Assembly (NCBI GenBank): GCA_016716085.1
Contig: JADJWY010000001.1
Location: forward strand, 1-64,000
Length of the DNA stretch: 64,000 nucleotides
Source: Hahellaceae bacterium
GTDB taxonomy: Bacteria; Pseudomonadota; Gammaproteobacteria; Pseudomonadales; Oleiphilaceae
Direction of reading: 5' to 3'
The notes under the pieces were generated by a model. That model searched no databases and was not told where the DNA came from. It saw only the letters and a list, made by a program, of their open reading frames with translations. Of the stretch, positions 22,338 through 32,325 are shown piece by piece (the first letter of the stretch is position 1; each line of letters begins with the position of its first letter). Made by a program: the position numbers and the translations under genes.

Positions 22338-23685
22338 TGGCATAGGGGGCAGTCTAACTGACTGCTCCCCTGCCACACCACCCGGCATGCGGGTCCGCAC
22401 CGGGCGGTTCGAGAGTTTGAGGTCATGACAGTCCTGGAAGCCCCAGCCGATCAAAGTACGCGATCGTCAAAACAGTGTTGAGCGAACCGCGGCTATTGCG
22501 CCACCAGCAACGGCTGTTACCTGCAACACGACTGGCCACAGTCTCAGTCGCTCCCAATGCCTTCAATTCCCGATAGATCGTTTTGGAACGCTTCCACTGC
22601 TTTAGCTGTATCGCCCTCAGCCGGTGCCTCAGCCATACTGCCAACGTAGACGTTGCAGTCGTCAGCATAGCGCGCGAAGCTGTGTCCGCGCGCCTCCAAC
22701 GCCTTATCCACTTCGTCGAGCAGCACATTCGCCAGTAATGGCGACAGCGGACCGCCCTGCGGCGTGCCCAGATGCCGATCCACCACCACACCTCCCTCCA
22801 TAATCCCGGCATTCAGGTACGCTCGGATCAGCCGAAGGACTCCGGCATCCTCGATGCGCTTGCTCAATCGGTTCATCAGAATGTCGTGGTTGACCCGATC
22901 AAAGAATTTGCTCAGGTCAACATCCACCACTACACGCTTGCCGGATTGCACGTAGCGCCGTGCGGCCTTCACCGCATCATGCGCCCGCCTGCCGGGACGA
23001 AAGCCGTAGCTGTGCTCACTAAAGGTGGGGTCGATCAGGGGTTGCAGGACTTGCAGCAAGGCTTGCTGGATCAGCCGATCAAGGACCGTCGGTATCCCCA
23101 GTTCACGCTGACTGCCATCCGGTTTGGGAATCATGACTTTGCGTACCGGACTTGGCCGGTAGCGGCCTGTCAGTAACGCTTGGCGGATATCTGGCCATCG
23201 GGTTCGCAGCACCTGCGCGGTTTGCTCGATATCGAGCCCATCCACACCCGCTGCCCCTTTGTTCGCCTTAACCTGCTTCCACGCTGCCTGCAGGTTCTGT
23301 CGCGTCAGCGCCGCTACCCTGCGCTGTATTTACCCGCCCGGACAACTCCGGCATCTGACGCTTGGCCTTTGACATCACACATGTCCTCGGTCACTTACTC
23401 TCGTTCGGTCCTTCGCCTCAGACTGACAGCTACTACGACCTCTGCTGACTTCTCGCTCCGGCATGGCCGTCGCCTCGCCTTGGTCACAAGAGCTTCGTGG
23501 TTTTATGCCCACTCGCCCTGCTCGGCAACGCCTTCTATGCGGTTCTTGTTCATCGGCTCACGATTTACGCTCCACGCTTCCTTCCCACGCTCGGTCGCCC
23601 TCACGCAGTTGCGCTTCACTTTGCTCGCTGTGACCAGCTTGCAGCGGGACTTGCACCCGCAGGAACGCGCCCATGCTGGGCGCAC
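22338..23685 (-). mobile_element. Group II intron, probably class C, truncated
   Basis: The minus strand starts with the group II 5' end GTGCGCCCAGCATGGGC at 23685 and ends with domain V (22374-22410, CCGCCCGG/CCGGGTGG arms) and domain VI (22338-22373). It encodes a damaged reverse transcriptase. The 5' end lies directly after a terminator hairpin and its T-run, the characteristic target of bacterial class C introns. The intron measures about 1.35 kb, shorter than the usual 1.8-1.9 kb, because of an internal deletion. The exact 3' end is uncertain by a few bases. Confidence 0.85.
22423..23245 (-). pseudogene. ltrA: Group II intron reverse transcriptase/maturase, deleted and frameshifted
   Basis: The frame 22544-23245 shows RT domains with IPKPDGSQRELGIPTVLDRL, EHSYGFRPGRRAHDAV, VDVDLSKFFDRVNHD, TPQGGPLSPLLANVLLDEVD and the active-site YADD. 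Straight after NVYVGS the sequence jumps, one frame off, to RHRLRAIQLKQWKR and the C-terminal end (ALGATETVA to FDRLGLPGL, stop at 22423). The thumb and part of the maturase domain, roughly 100-130 residues, are missing. The N-terminus also needs a frame change upstream of 23245. The protein should be inactive, so splicing or movement would need help in trans. Confidence 0.88.
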
Positions 23686-23712
23686 ATAAAAAAGCCTGCC
23701 ACATGGCAGGCT
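23686..23712 (-). terminator. Terminator of the RND operon, target of the intron
   Basis: AGCCTGCC-ATGT-GGCAGGCT followed by TTTTTAT on the minus strand forms a Rho-independent terminator 30 bases after the RND gene. The intron begins at the very next base, splitting the T-run. Confidence 0.85.
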
Positions 23713-23741
23713 TATATAGAGGCCCGATGGGACTCGCTGGA

Positions 23742-26150
23742 TTATGATTGACCCGAGGCGAGTGCCGCTTCCGCCGCTTTTGCTTTGGCGACCATGATTT
23801 CCGGTCTCAAAAGGAAGCGCGCCAGCGCAGGCAATAACCAGAGCGCCCCAACCATGTTCCAAATGAACATGAAGAACAACAACAAGCCCATGTTTGCCTG
23901 GAATTGAATCGGCGAGAAAATCCAGGTGAACACACCGATACCCAAGGTTAATCCCGTAAAGGCAACCGCACGACCTGTCGAGCGCAGGGTCTCATAGTAA
24001 GCATCCTGTAGACTCTTGCCCTCTAGCAATACCTTTTCAAACTTGGTGTAAATATAGATGCCGTAGTCCACACCTATGCCGACCCCCAACGCGATAACGG
24101 GTAATGTCTCAACCTTGATCCCTATACCTAATTGAGCCATCAGCGCCTCACACAAGACAGAGGTAAGCGCCAGCGGTACGATGATACAAATCACCGCTCG
24201 AATAGACCGGAAGGTGATAAAGCACATAATACTGACCACTGCATAGACGAAAATCAGCATCTGGTTATTGGCTTTATCAATCACTTCATTGGTCGCTGCA
24301 TCAACCCCGGCATTCCCGGCAGCCAACAGGAACTGGAACGACTCATTCTGGTAATCCGCTGCAAACGTTTGGATGGCTTCGACCACTTTCTTGAGCGTTT
24401 CGGCCTTGTGGTCTTCCAGATACGCTACGACTGGCGTCATGCTACAGGTTGTGTTAACCAGACCAGAGGGGGCTCGCTGAATGGAGGAGTTTATAACTTG
24501 CTGACTGGGTGACAGCTCAAACCATTTCAGGTTGCCCTCGTTAAGTGCCTTAGTCACAAGCTTGGAAACCGTCACCAGCGAGCCGGTCGACTGCACACCT
24601 GGGGTATTTTCCAGGCGCCATTGCAGGCGATCAATTGCCCGCAAAATAGGATACGTCGAACATTTTTCCGGCTCGGTTTTAACCATGATCACCATGATGT
24701 CTGAGCTGGTACTGTAGTTGCTGATGATGAAATTATTATCAGTATTGTAGCGACTGTCAGGGCGCAACTCTGGAGCACCCGGATTAAGGTCACCGATTTT
24801 GAGATCCTGCTTGTAGTAGATACCCAATCCGGTTCCCACAATCGCGATCAACACGGAAATCGGAGCCACAGACGGATGGGAAAAGTAGGACATCCACACC
24901 CACTTCTTATCAACTTTCTCTTCCAGATTCTGTGCGTGTTTGCGACCACTTTTACTGATTCCAGTATATGAAAGAATAACCGGATGCAAGACCAGGTTGG
25001 TCACAATGATAACTGCCACTCCGATACTGGCTGCGATCGCCAACCCTCGAATAACATCAATCTCGATGAATAGCAGGGTTAGAAAACCAATGGCATCCGA
25101 CAGCAAAGCCAACATCCCCGGCACGTACAGCGCGCGAAAGGCCAGTCTCGATGCCGTCAGGGAGTCGTAGCCCTTCGCCGCTTCGGCGCCTGCCTGGTTA
25201 ACAATTTGCACACCGTGACTGATACCAATCGCGAAAACCAGAAATGGTACGAGCACTGAGTAGGGGTCCAGACCAAAACCTAATAACCGCAACAAACCTA
25301 GCTGCCAGATAACTGCGATGAACGAGGAGATAATGGGAATCAGTGTTCCTGCTATGCAACGCGAATAGAGAAATAGCAGCACGAGGGCGAGCACCAGCGT
25401 TACCAGCGCAAACAGAGCAACCGATTTAATCCCCTCGATCAGATCACCGACTTTCTTGGCGAATCCGACAATGTGAATCGAAATGTTTGGGTTTTGCCCC
25501 ATGAACTTCTGACGAATCTTCGTTTCGAGTTCTTCCGAGAAGGCTCTGTAGTCCAGCGCTTTGCCGGTTTCAGGATCAATCTCTAACAATGGAGCATAAA
25601 CAATCGAAGACTGAAAATTATCCGCAACTAATCGACGGCCGTCACCTGAGCGCAGAATGTTTTCTCTGAGCAGTTTAAGACTGTCCTCGGATCCGTCGTA
25701 GCCATCCGGGATGACAGTGCCCCCCTGGAAGCCCTCTTCCGTAACCTCCACCCAACGAATATTCGGAGTCCACAAGGACTTCACTTCGGCACGATCCACT
25801 CCCCGCAGAAAGATCACTTCATCGGTGATCTGCTTGAGGGTCTCCATGTAATCTTCACTGAAGATATCACCGTCTTTCGCGGCAACCGCAATATTGATGT
25901 AGTTCCCCAGATTTTCCAGATCATCGCGATTGGCCAGCATGTTCTGAATAAATTCATGCTTCAGGGGGATGAGTCTCTCAAACGAGGCATCCGGTTTGAT
26001 CTGTGATGCGTTATAACCGAGGAAACCGGTTAACGCGACGAAAATCAGAATAATTAGAGCCCGATTATTGAAAATCAAGCGCTCCAGGAAAGGCTCGGCT
26101 TTCGGTGTTGCCAGAAAGTGATCCCCATGATCATGTAGTTTATTTGTCAT
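23742..26150 (-). CDS. RND/MMPL-type inner-membrane transporter
   Basis: The 802-residue protein has the two-fold RND plan. One transmembrane helix near 30-48 and a periplasmic domain are followed by five helices (about 240-395). The pattern repeats with a helix near 430 and helices from about 640 to 790. VEGFA-type signatures appear as GVGIGVDYGIYIYTKFE and FAIGISHGVQIV. It lacks partner genes for a membrane-fusion protein or outer-membrane channel nearby. Together with the YCF48-like and DUF1329 genes upstream it forms a recurring gammaproteobacterial cluster, usually also with a DUF1302 gene, thought to handle lipophilic compounds. The substrate is unknown. Confidence 0.88.
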   Translation of the reverse strand: MTNKLHDHGDHFLATPKAEPFLERLIFNNRALIILIFVALTGFLGYNASQIKPDASFERLIPLKHEFIQNMLANRDDLENLGNYINIAVAAKDGDIFSEDYMETLKQITDEVIFLRGVDRAEVKSLWTPNIRWVEVTEEGFQGGTVIPDGYDGSEDSLKLLRENILRSGDGRRLVADNFQSSIVYAPLLEIDPETGKALDYRAFSEELETKIRQKFMGQNPNISIHIVGFAKKVGDLIEGIKSVALFALVTLVLALVLLFLYSRCIAGTLIPIISSFIAVIWQLGLLRLLGFGLDPYSVLVPFLVFAIGISHGVQIVNQAGAEAAKGYDSLTASRLAFRALYVPGMLALLSDAIGFLTLLFIEIDVIRGLAIAASIGVAVIIVTNLVLHPVILSYTGISKSGRKHAQNLEEKVDKKWVWMSYFSHPSVAPISVLIAIVGTGLGIYYKQDLKIGDLNPGAPELRPDSRYNTDNNFIISNYSTSSDIMVIMVKTEPEKCSTYPILRAIDRLQWRLENTPGVQSTGSLVTVSKLVTKALNEGNLKWFELSPSQQVINSSIQRAPSGLVNTTCSMTPVVAYLEDHKAETLKKVVEAIQTFAADYQNESFQFLLAAGNAGVDAATNEVIDKANNQMLIFVYAVVSIMCFITFRSIRAVICIIVPLALTSVLCEALMAQLGIGIKVETLPVIALGVGIGVDYGIYIYTKFEKVLLEGKSLQDAYYETLRSTGRAVAFTGLTLGIGVFTWIFSPIQFQANMGLLLFFMFIWNMVGALWLLPALARFLLRPEIMVAKAKAAEAALASGQS

Positions 26151-26169
26151 GCTCGTTCGCCCACTCCAA

Positions 26170-27315
26170 TTAGTTCAGCTGCGCAATTCCGCGGATCACA
26201 CTCACGCCACCCTCACCCACGAGCAACAACCGATCTGCGGAGAGGAACAGAGCGCCAGTCAGCGACATACGGTCTTCCCGAGGATGCGCGCCGAATGTCT
26301 GCCCACCATTACTGCTAACCAATAACATACCGCTGTTACCGACCAGCACCAGACGTCCTGCGTCTCCTACCGTCCCACTCATGAGGGTCTCCGTGATCTC
26401 TTTGGCCACTTCAACCCAACTCACGCCATTGTCTTCAGAGCGGAATGCATTGCCTCTGAGTCCAAAGGCCAGCACCTGGCCAGGTATCCCGGTTCCATTT
26501 ACGCCAAACAGTGAACCCTCGTAGGGACTCTCCATTTTGCTCCAGGTCGCCCCCTGATCAACGGATCGGAATATCTGACCGGCCTCGCCAACGATAAACA
26601 TCGTCCCATCCGCGAGCGCGTTTATGGCATTCAGGTGAAAGTGATCCGGATTGGGAAGTGTCGGAGCCAGGTATTGCCAGCTTTCGCCACCGTCTTTGGT
26701 GCCAAAGTACAAACCATATGCCCCTACGACATAGCCTTCGTTCGCATTGCGAAACCAAACATCCAGAAGCGGTTTGGTCGCTCCGGCCTCAGAATCCGCT
26801 TCGGCATCTTCTGCAGCGAACGTCGCCTCCTCGAGCTGATACTCCAGGTCGCCCCGCTCAGCATCCGACGCGTTTGCGACCTTTTCCTCAAGCTCGGTCA
26901 CCAGCCTCCGTGCTGCCTCGATAACATCGGAATTCGCTTTGTTTCCGTCAAACACTTTTTCCCAGGTCAGGCCGCCATCACGCGTCCGAAGAATGACCGC
27001 CCCATGGCCAACGGCCCATCCATTTTGCGCATCCGCAAAACTCAGGCCTGTGAGCAAAACCTGAACCGGGACCTTGGCTTGCGCCCAGGTTTTGCCATCA
27101 TCATCACTGTAAACAATGTGGCCACGAACGCCGACAGCCACAAGGCGACTACCGGCTTTCTCGACATCCAGCAAAAGTGACAAGGCAGCCATATCACTGG
27201 GCACAGCCTCCGATTCAAGCACATCGCCGGCTCGGCCCGCCCAAGACGGACTGGCCAGCACGACACCCAGGAGAATGGCACCCACTCCACGGGCGAACGG
27301 TTTCATTACTTTCAT
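26170..27315 (-). CDS. YCF48-like / BNR-repeat exported protein
   Basis: This 381-residue protein has a signal peptide (GVGAILLGVVLASPSWA) and a beta-propeller built from BNR-type repeats: DDGKTWAQ, DGGLTWEK, DGGESWQY, DQGATWSK, EDNGVSWVE and NGGQTFGA. A charged helical insert (about 135-175, rich in Glu/Ala) interrupts the propeller. YCF48-like proteins assist photosystem II in cyanobacteria, but in this non-photosynthetic setting the role must differ, perhaps as a periplasmic partner of the RND protein that follows 19 bases later. Confidence 0.87.
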   Translation of the reverse strand: MKVMKPFARGVGAILLGVVLASPSWAGRAGDVLESEAVPSDMAALSLLLDVEKAGSRLVAVGVRGHIVYSDDDGKTWAQAKVPVQVLLTGLSFADAQNGWAVGHGAVILRTRDGGLTWEKVFDGNKANSDVIEAARRLVTELEEKVANASDAERGDLEYQLEEATFAAEDAEADSEAGATKPLLDVWFRNANEGYVVGAYGLYFGTKDGGESWQYLAPTLPNPDHFHLNAINALADGTMFIVGEAGQIFRSVDQGATWSKMESPYEGSLFGVNGTGIPGQVLAFGLRGNAFRSEDNGVSWVEVAKEITETLMSGTVGDAGRLVLVGNSGMLLVSSNGGQTFGAHPREDRMSLTGALFLSADRLLLVGEGGVSVIRGIAQLN

Positions 27316-27333
27316 AGAGGCTCCTCAGCTGAA

Positions 27334-28755
27334 CTATTTCTTCGCCAGACGACGTAGTCCCTGTGCACTGAAATAACGTTTAACATTACCTGGGGCTTCG
27401 GACGCAAACACGCGCGTTTGCGGCTCCTCGGTATCCAGCCCTTGCAAATGATAGCGACGATCGATCAGATCATAGAATGCGTCCAAAGCGGTCCACACAC
27501 CCGGCAGTTCGTAGAAATTCTTGAGAAACGCCATGCTGACCCGCCACATCTGGCCGCGCTGGTCGTACTGATCAATCATGGCAATGCTCCAGCTGTCTTC
27601 GTCAATATAAAAGACCCGCTGGCCATAGATATGGCGTTTACCTTTCTTAAGCGTCGCCTCAATGACATGCACGCGGTGTTTTTCAAATCGTGTGACCTCA
27701 GGGTTCACATGGGATGCACCGATAATTTTGCTGTACTTGAGCCCCTGCTGAGCAATTTTATAACTGTTGTAAGGAATGTACATTTCACGGACACCGCCGT
27801 ACTTCCAGTTATATCGCTCAGGCGAACCATTGAACATATCGGTGTCATCCGCCGTCCGCAGGTTATCTGCGCCTGTGACAATCGGCGAGTCAAACGCCAG
27901 GTTGGGCGCTTTTTTCACACGACGGGTCCCGGCGGTGTACCCCCAGGCCTGACGCGGCTCTTCAATCTGGTCCAGCGTTTCATGGATAAGAATCGCGTCG
28001 CCGGACAGTCGCGACGGTGCGGTGATAAAAGACAGATAGTAAAACAGGATGTTATCCAGTGACTTTTCATTCCCCTCCGGGTTGAAAAAGTTCCAGAACA
28101 CCTCTTGCTGGGACTCCACCAGGTTAAAGGTACCATTACGCTGGACAATCGCCTCAGCCGAACGACGTGTCACGTAGACGCCACGCCACCGGGTAATGTG
28201 GTTCCACATGGCCTGCAGTGCCTGAGTAGTGCTGTCACCGTGCAGGATAGGGAATGGGATACCGCCGTAGGCCCCCTTGATTCCGTTCCCACCCCGGGTC
28301 AGGCTTGAGGATGTGGCATTTTTACGGGTGTTGTCGTAGACCCACTGTGGCATACTCGATGTGCGCCGGGTCTCGTACACCGGAATATTGAAGGTCTTTG
28401 GGTTAGCCTCTAGCAGGGCTTTGAGGCCTTCACTGAGATATTTCAGGTGAGGGCCCTTATTTTCGTTATTAATCGTCAGTACAGGCTTATCTTGCGGAAA
28501 GGGGTCCGGGTGGAACTGGCCTTCCACGGTATACTCTTTGGGAGGCGTCGTAATACCGCCCGTCCAATCCGGAATATCTTTTCCATTGCCTTTGACGGGT
28601 GAGCCAAAGGGCGTGAGATCTTTACCTAACCGTGCGGCTTCCTGTGCGCTGACCTCAGCCAGAACGGCGGTGGATAGCGACACAGCAGACAGCAGGATAC
28701 ACAAGACAGGTTTCAAGTTTCGGAGCATATGCATTCCCAAGGCGAAACGTTTCAT
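27334..28755 (-). CDS. DUF1329 family exported protein
   Basis: The 473-residue product has a signal peptide (LKPVLCILLSAVSLSTAVLA) and the DUF1329 fold, related to outer-membrane lipoprotein-sorting factors, with YNSYKIAQQGLKYSKIIGA, HRVHVIEATLKKGKRHIYGQ and FYIDEDSWSIAMIDQYDQRG. In many Pseudomonadales this gene sits with DUF1302, YCF48 and RND genes; here the DUF1302 gene is absent upstream. It heads the operon and has an operator-like palindrome about 40 bases before its start. Function is not established. Confidence 0.9.
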   Translation of the reverse strand: MKRFALGMHMLRNLKPVLCILLSAVSLSTAVLAEVSAQEAARLGKDLTPFGSPVKGNGKDIPDWTGGITTPPKEYTVEGQFHPDPFPQDKPVLTINNENKGPHLKYLSEGLKALLEANPKTFNIPVYETRRTSSMPQWVYDNTRKNATSSSLTRGGNGIKGAYGGIPFPILHGDSTTQALQAMWNHITRWRGVYVTRRSAEAIVQRNGTFNLVESQQEVFWNFFNPEGNEKSLDNILFYYLSFITAPSRLSGDAILIHETLDQIEEPRQAWGYTAGTRRVKKAPNLAFDSPIVTGADNLRTADDTDMFNGSPERYNWKYGGVREMYIPYNSYKIAQQGLKYSKIIGASHVNPEVTRFEKHRVHVIEATLKKGKRHIYGQRVFYIDEDSWSIAMIDQYDQRGQMWRVSMAFLKNFYELPGVWTALDAFYDLIDRRYHLQGLDTEEPQTRVFASEAPGNVKRYFSAQGLRRLAKK

Positions 28756-28785
28756 AACAAGTCGGCAGCACCCCGCCGACCCTGG

Positions 28786-28821
28786 TTAGACCAGACAAGC
28801 TTGTCTGTTTAGCTTAGACCA
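28786..28821. promoter_or_regulatory. Palindrome and repeats upstream of the DUF1329 operon
   Basis: CAGACAAGCTTGTCTG (28792-28807) is a perfect 16-base palindrome. It is overlapped and followed by two copies of TTAGACCA (28786 and 28814). The position 31-66 bases before the DUF1329 ATG fits an operator. The regulator is unknown. Confidence 0.5.
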
Positions 28822-28857
28822 TCCCGTTTGTTTGTCTAATCAGTGTCTTGGAGATTT

Positions 28858-31482
28858 TTACTCCAGACTCTTGAAGACCAACTCGTAGACGTCGCTGGAT
28901 AGATCTTTCTCCTTCATGAGACGCTGCAAAACCGCCTGCATGAGGGTTGATCGCTCGGGTGTGTACTTCCGCCAACGCGTCAGCGGTGTGACGAGGCGCG
29001 AAGCAATTTGAGGATTGAGTCGATTCAGACGCAAGATCCAGTCCTGCAGGAAAGCATACCCACTTCCATCACGATTATGGAAGGCTTTCCAGTTTTGTGC
29101 GGCAAAAGTAGCGATCACAGCGCGTACCTTGTTCGGGTTACGCTCAGAAAATCGCGCATGCTGCGTCAGGGACTGAATATGCTCAAGACCACTGAAGCGC
29201 TGACTGGCCGCCTGGAGTGAAAACCAGGATTCCATGACCAGTGGATCATCCAGCCAACGCTGCTCAAAGGCGGCCAACGCCGCAACGGTCTGAGGTCGAT
29301 CCTGGCTCTGCAGCAAGGCGCTGAGTCCACCCTGCTCTTCTGTCATTAAAACGGCTCGCCGCTGCTGCTCAAACGCCGCTTGCAAGGCCTCGGGATGATC
29401 GATGCCGCAGAGGAGAGAGAGACACTGGTTTTTCAGGGCCCGGCGCCCCATGGCTGCAGGGCTTAAATCCTCAGGGTTGGTGATCTCTTCGCTCAACAGC
29501 CGTTGGTACAACGCCCACAAGTGTGGCATCGCCTGCCGTGTCAGCAGCGTCACAAAGGCTTCGCGGGCCTCCAGCATGGCGTCAACCGGTATACTCTCCA
29601 GTCGTTCGGCCAGCAACGCCAGGGAAGGAATCTGGATCAGACGCGCCAACAACCCACGGTCCAGTGACCTATTTTCGAGGAGCCCGCACCAGGTCATGGC
29701 AAAGGTTGAATCCAACTCGACAGACAAACCTTTACCGACGCGTGCGATTTGCTCCATCAGTAGCTCAAGCGCCAGCGTCTGACCGGCATCCCAGCGGCTG
29801 AATCCATCGGTGTCGTGCTCCATCAACAGACAGAGTTCCTGACGGGTGTAGGGGTAATGCACCTTCACCGGCGCAGAAAAGTGGCGTAAAAGTGAGATAA
29901 CCGGCCGGGCGCTGACCCTTTCAAATTCGAATGAGGACTCCGACTCCCGCACCTCCAATACCTGATGCGTCTCCGCCATTAACCTACCCTGGCCGTCAAA
30001 CAACGCAACTTCCAGAGGGATGTGGAGTGGCACTTTAATCGGCTGCCCTCGCGTGGGGGGCGTAGATTGTTTTACATTCAACGTAAAACGCTGACGATCC
30101 GTATCGTAGGCTCCGGCAAGCTCCAGACGGGGCGTGCCCGCCTGGCGATACCAGTTACGGAACTGCCCCAGGTCGCGCCCACTGGCATCTTCCATACAGG
30201 CCACAAAGTCTTCTGTCGTTACCGCTTGCCCATCATGACGACTGAAATAGAGATCCGAACCCTGTCGGAAGGTTTTGGCACCCAGTAATCGATGGAGCAT
30301 ACCGACAACCTCGGCACCCTTCTCATAGATCGTTAGCGTGTAGAAATTAGAAATTTCCATATAGGAATCGGGACGAATGGGATGGGCCATCGGACCGGCA
30401 TCTTCCGCAAACTGTTGCGTCCGCATCAGTGTTGCATCATCAATTCGCTTGACCGCATGACCATAACGATCTGCCGTATAGGCCGCATCACGAAACACGG
30501 TAAAGCCTTCTTTAAGGCTCAGCTGGAACCAGTCGCGGCAGGTGACGCGGTTACCCGACCAGTTATGAAAATATTCGTGAGCCACGATTGCTTCGATACG
30601 CTGGAAGGCCTGGTCGGTTGCGGTCTTAGGATTGGCCAGAACACAGGAGGCATTAAAGATATTGAGCCCTTTATTCTCCATGGCGCCCATATTAAAGTCA
30701 CTGACCGCCACGATATTGAAACGGTCAAGGTCGTACTCGCGCCCGTAGACCTCTTCATCCCAGCGCATTGAGCGCTTCAGGCTGGCCATCGCGTGATCAC
30801 AGCGTGATAAGTTGCCTTCCTCGACATAGATACGCAACAGTACTTCTCGCCCCGACGCGGTGGTATACGAGTCTTCCAGCCACTCTAACTTCCCCGCAAC
30901 CAGTGCAAACAGATAGGCCGGCTTGGGGAAGGGATCTTCCCATGTCACCCAGTGTCGACCGCCAGCGGTGTCGCCTTCTGCCAAGGGATTGCCGTTTGAA
31001 AGTAAAACCGGGTAGCGCTCCCGATCCGCCTCCAGCGTAACCCGAAAGCGCGCCATCACATCCGGACGATCAGGGTAGTAGGTAATCCGCCGGAATCCCT
31101 CCGCTTCACATTGGGTGCAGAAGAGTGAGCTGGACCGGTACAAACCTTCCAGACAAGTATTTTCCTGGGGTTTGATCCAGGTCGTCGTAATGAGCTCAAA
31201 CGCATCCGGAACGCCATGAATGAGCAGCGCCGTTTCACTTAGGTGATATTCTTCTGCGGCCAGAAGACGCCCATTCAGGCGAATGTTCTCAAGGACCAGA
31301 TCGACGCCATCCAGGACCACTGGCTGTCGGGGATCTGTACCTTCCCGGCGACGAAGGTGCAAGGTCGATGTGATACGTGCACCCTCCTCGTAGAGCTGCA
31401 CCAGCAGGATCGTTTCGTCAACCTCGAAAGAAGGCGGTTCATAGTTTTTCAGGTAATGCGTAACAGGCTGATGGTCTTTCAA
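28858..31482 (-). CDS. pepN: Aminopeptidase N
   Basis: PepN (874 residues) is an M1 zinc aminopeptidase that removes N-terminal residues from peptides in the cytoplasm. It shows the substrate-binding GAMENKGLNIFN and the zinc site HEYFHNWSGNRV with the distal Glu in SLKEGFTVFRD. The C-terminal helical DUF3458 region is complete. Length is normal for gammaproteobacterial PepN (about 870-880). It lies after the DUF2797 gene with a 9-base gap. Confidence 0.97.
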   Translation of the reverse strand: MKDHQPVTHYLKNYEPPSFEVDETILLVQLYEEGARITSTLHLRRREGTDPRQPVVLDGVDLVLENIRLNGRLLAAEEYHLSETALLIHGVPDAFELITTTWIKPQENTCLEGLYRSSSLFCTQCEAEGFRRITYYPDRPDVMARFRVTLEADRERYPVLLSNGNPLAEGDTAGGRHWVTWEDPFPKPAYLFALVAGKLEWLEDSYTTASGREVLLRIYVEEGNLSRCDHAMASLKRSMRWDEEVYGREYDLDRFNIVAVSDFNMGAMENKGLNIFNASCVLANPKTATDQAFQRIEAIVAHEYFHNWSGNRVTCRDWFQLSLKEGFTVFRDAAYTADRYGHAVKRIDDATLMRTQQFAEDAGPMAHPIRPDSYMEISNFYTLTIYEKGAEVVGMLHRLLGAKTFRQGSDLYFSRHDGQAVTTEDFVACMEDASGRDLGQFRNWYRQAGTPRLELAGAYDTDRQRFTLNVKQSTPPTRGQPIKVPLHIPLEVALFDGQGRLMAETHQVLEVRESESSFEFERVSARPVISLLRHFSAPVKVHYPYTRQELCLLMEHDTDGFSRWDAGQTLALELLMEQIARVGKGLSVELDSTFAMTWCGLLENRSLDRGLLARLIQIPSLALLAERLESIPVDAMLEAREAFVTLLTRQAMPHLWALYQRLLSEEITNPEDLSPAAMGRRALKNQCLSLLCGIDHPEALQAAFEQQRRAVLMTEEQGGLSALLQSQDRPQTVAALAAFEQRWLDDPLVMESWFSLQAASQRFSGLEHIQSLTQHARFSERNPNKVRAVIATFAAQNWKAFHNRDGSGYAFLQDWILRLNRLNPQIASRLVTPLTRWRKYTPERSTLMQAVLQRLMKEKDLSSDVYELVFKSLE

Positions 31483-31491
31483 GGTACATCC

Positions 31492-32325
31492 TTAGTCGAG
31501 GGTCGCGGTAACGTGGTAGCCCGTGTGTTTTCGAATATTCAGGCAGCCGCTGTCGAGTATCAGGTATTGCCCCTTTATGCCCAGCAGCTCACCTTCCAGC
31601 GTAGGTGTTTTTTCAGGATTCAGACTCTTGATTTTGGCCGGATAAGTCAAGACAGGATAGCGCAATCGAGTCTCCGGCAGATGAAGCATTTCGACACTGC
31701 CGTCACCCTCCGTCTGGCGGATTTCGCCCACGCGCGCAGAGATTCGTTCACTCAGGCCCTTGGCAGATTCGGCGAGATCGAGCAGTACCGGGTCACCCTT
31801 GAGCATTTGCTGCCACTGAGTTCGATCACTGACAAATTCTCTCAGGGCCGACTCGATCAGGCCAGACAGACGCCGCTCACGAACGCGAAACACCGGTAAG
31901 GCCTGCACAGCCCCCTGATCAATCCATCGCGTGGGCATTTGAGTTTCGCGTGTAATGCCTACTTTCAGGCCGGAAGCGTTTGACAGGTAAACAATGTGTG
32001 GCACCCGACAATGGGTCTCAGCCCAGTCCGGCTCACGGCAGGAGCCTGCCGGAAAATGGCATTTTTCGGGGGACATAATACAGGTATCACATTGGGCCAA
32101 ACGCTGGAAACAGGGAAAACAGAAGCCCTGTGAAAAACTTTTGCGCGTAGCTTTACCACAATGGATACAGTGAATGCTGCCGGAAAAGGCCAGCCGAATT
32201 CGACGCCCGAGTTGCTCCGCCAGAGGAATACGGTGTGTCCCACAAACCAGCGAATAACTTACGGTATCATCCAGCGCTTTGTGACTCTGCATTTTCTGCA
32301 GATCACCTTCAAAGACCGCTGACAT
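31492..32325 (-). CDS. DUF2797 family protein
   Basis: This 277-residue cytoplasmic protein carries a cysteine-rich zinc-finger-like segment with CIHCGKATRKSF, FCFPCFQRLAQCDTC and CHFPAGSCREPDW, followed by VGITRETQMPTRW. It is the conserved DUF2797 family; its function is unknown to me. Its ATG shares a base with the stop of the upstream YeaC-like gene (TGATG), so translation is coupled. Confidence 0.9.
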   Translation of the reverse strand: MSAVFEGDLQKMQSHKALDDTVSYSLVCGTHRIPLAEQLGRRIRLAFSGSIHCIHCGKATRKSFSQGFCFPCFQRLAQCDTCIMSPEKCHFPAGSCREPDWAETHCRVPHIVYLSNASGLKVGITRETQMPTRWIDQGAVQALPVFRVRERRLSGLIESALREFVSDRTQWQQMLKGDPVLLDLAESAKGLSERISARVGEIRQTEGDGSVEMLHLPETRLRYPVLTYPAKIKSLNPEKTPTLEGELLGIKGQYLILDSGCLNIRKHTGYHVTATLD

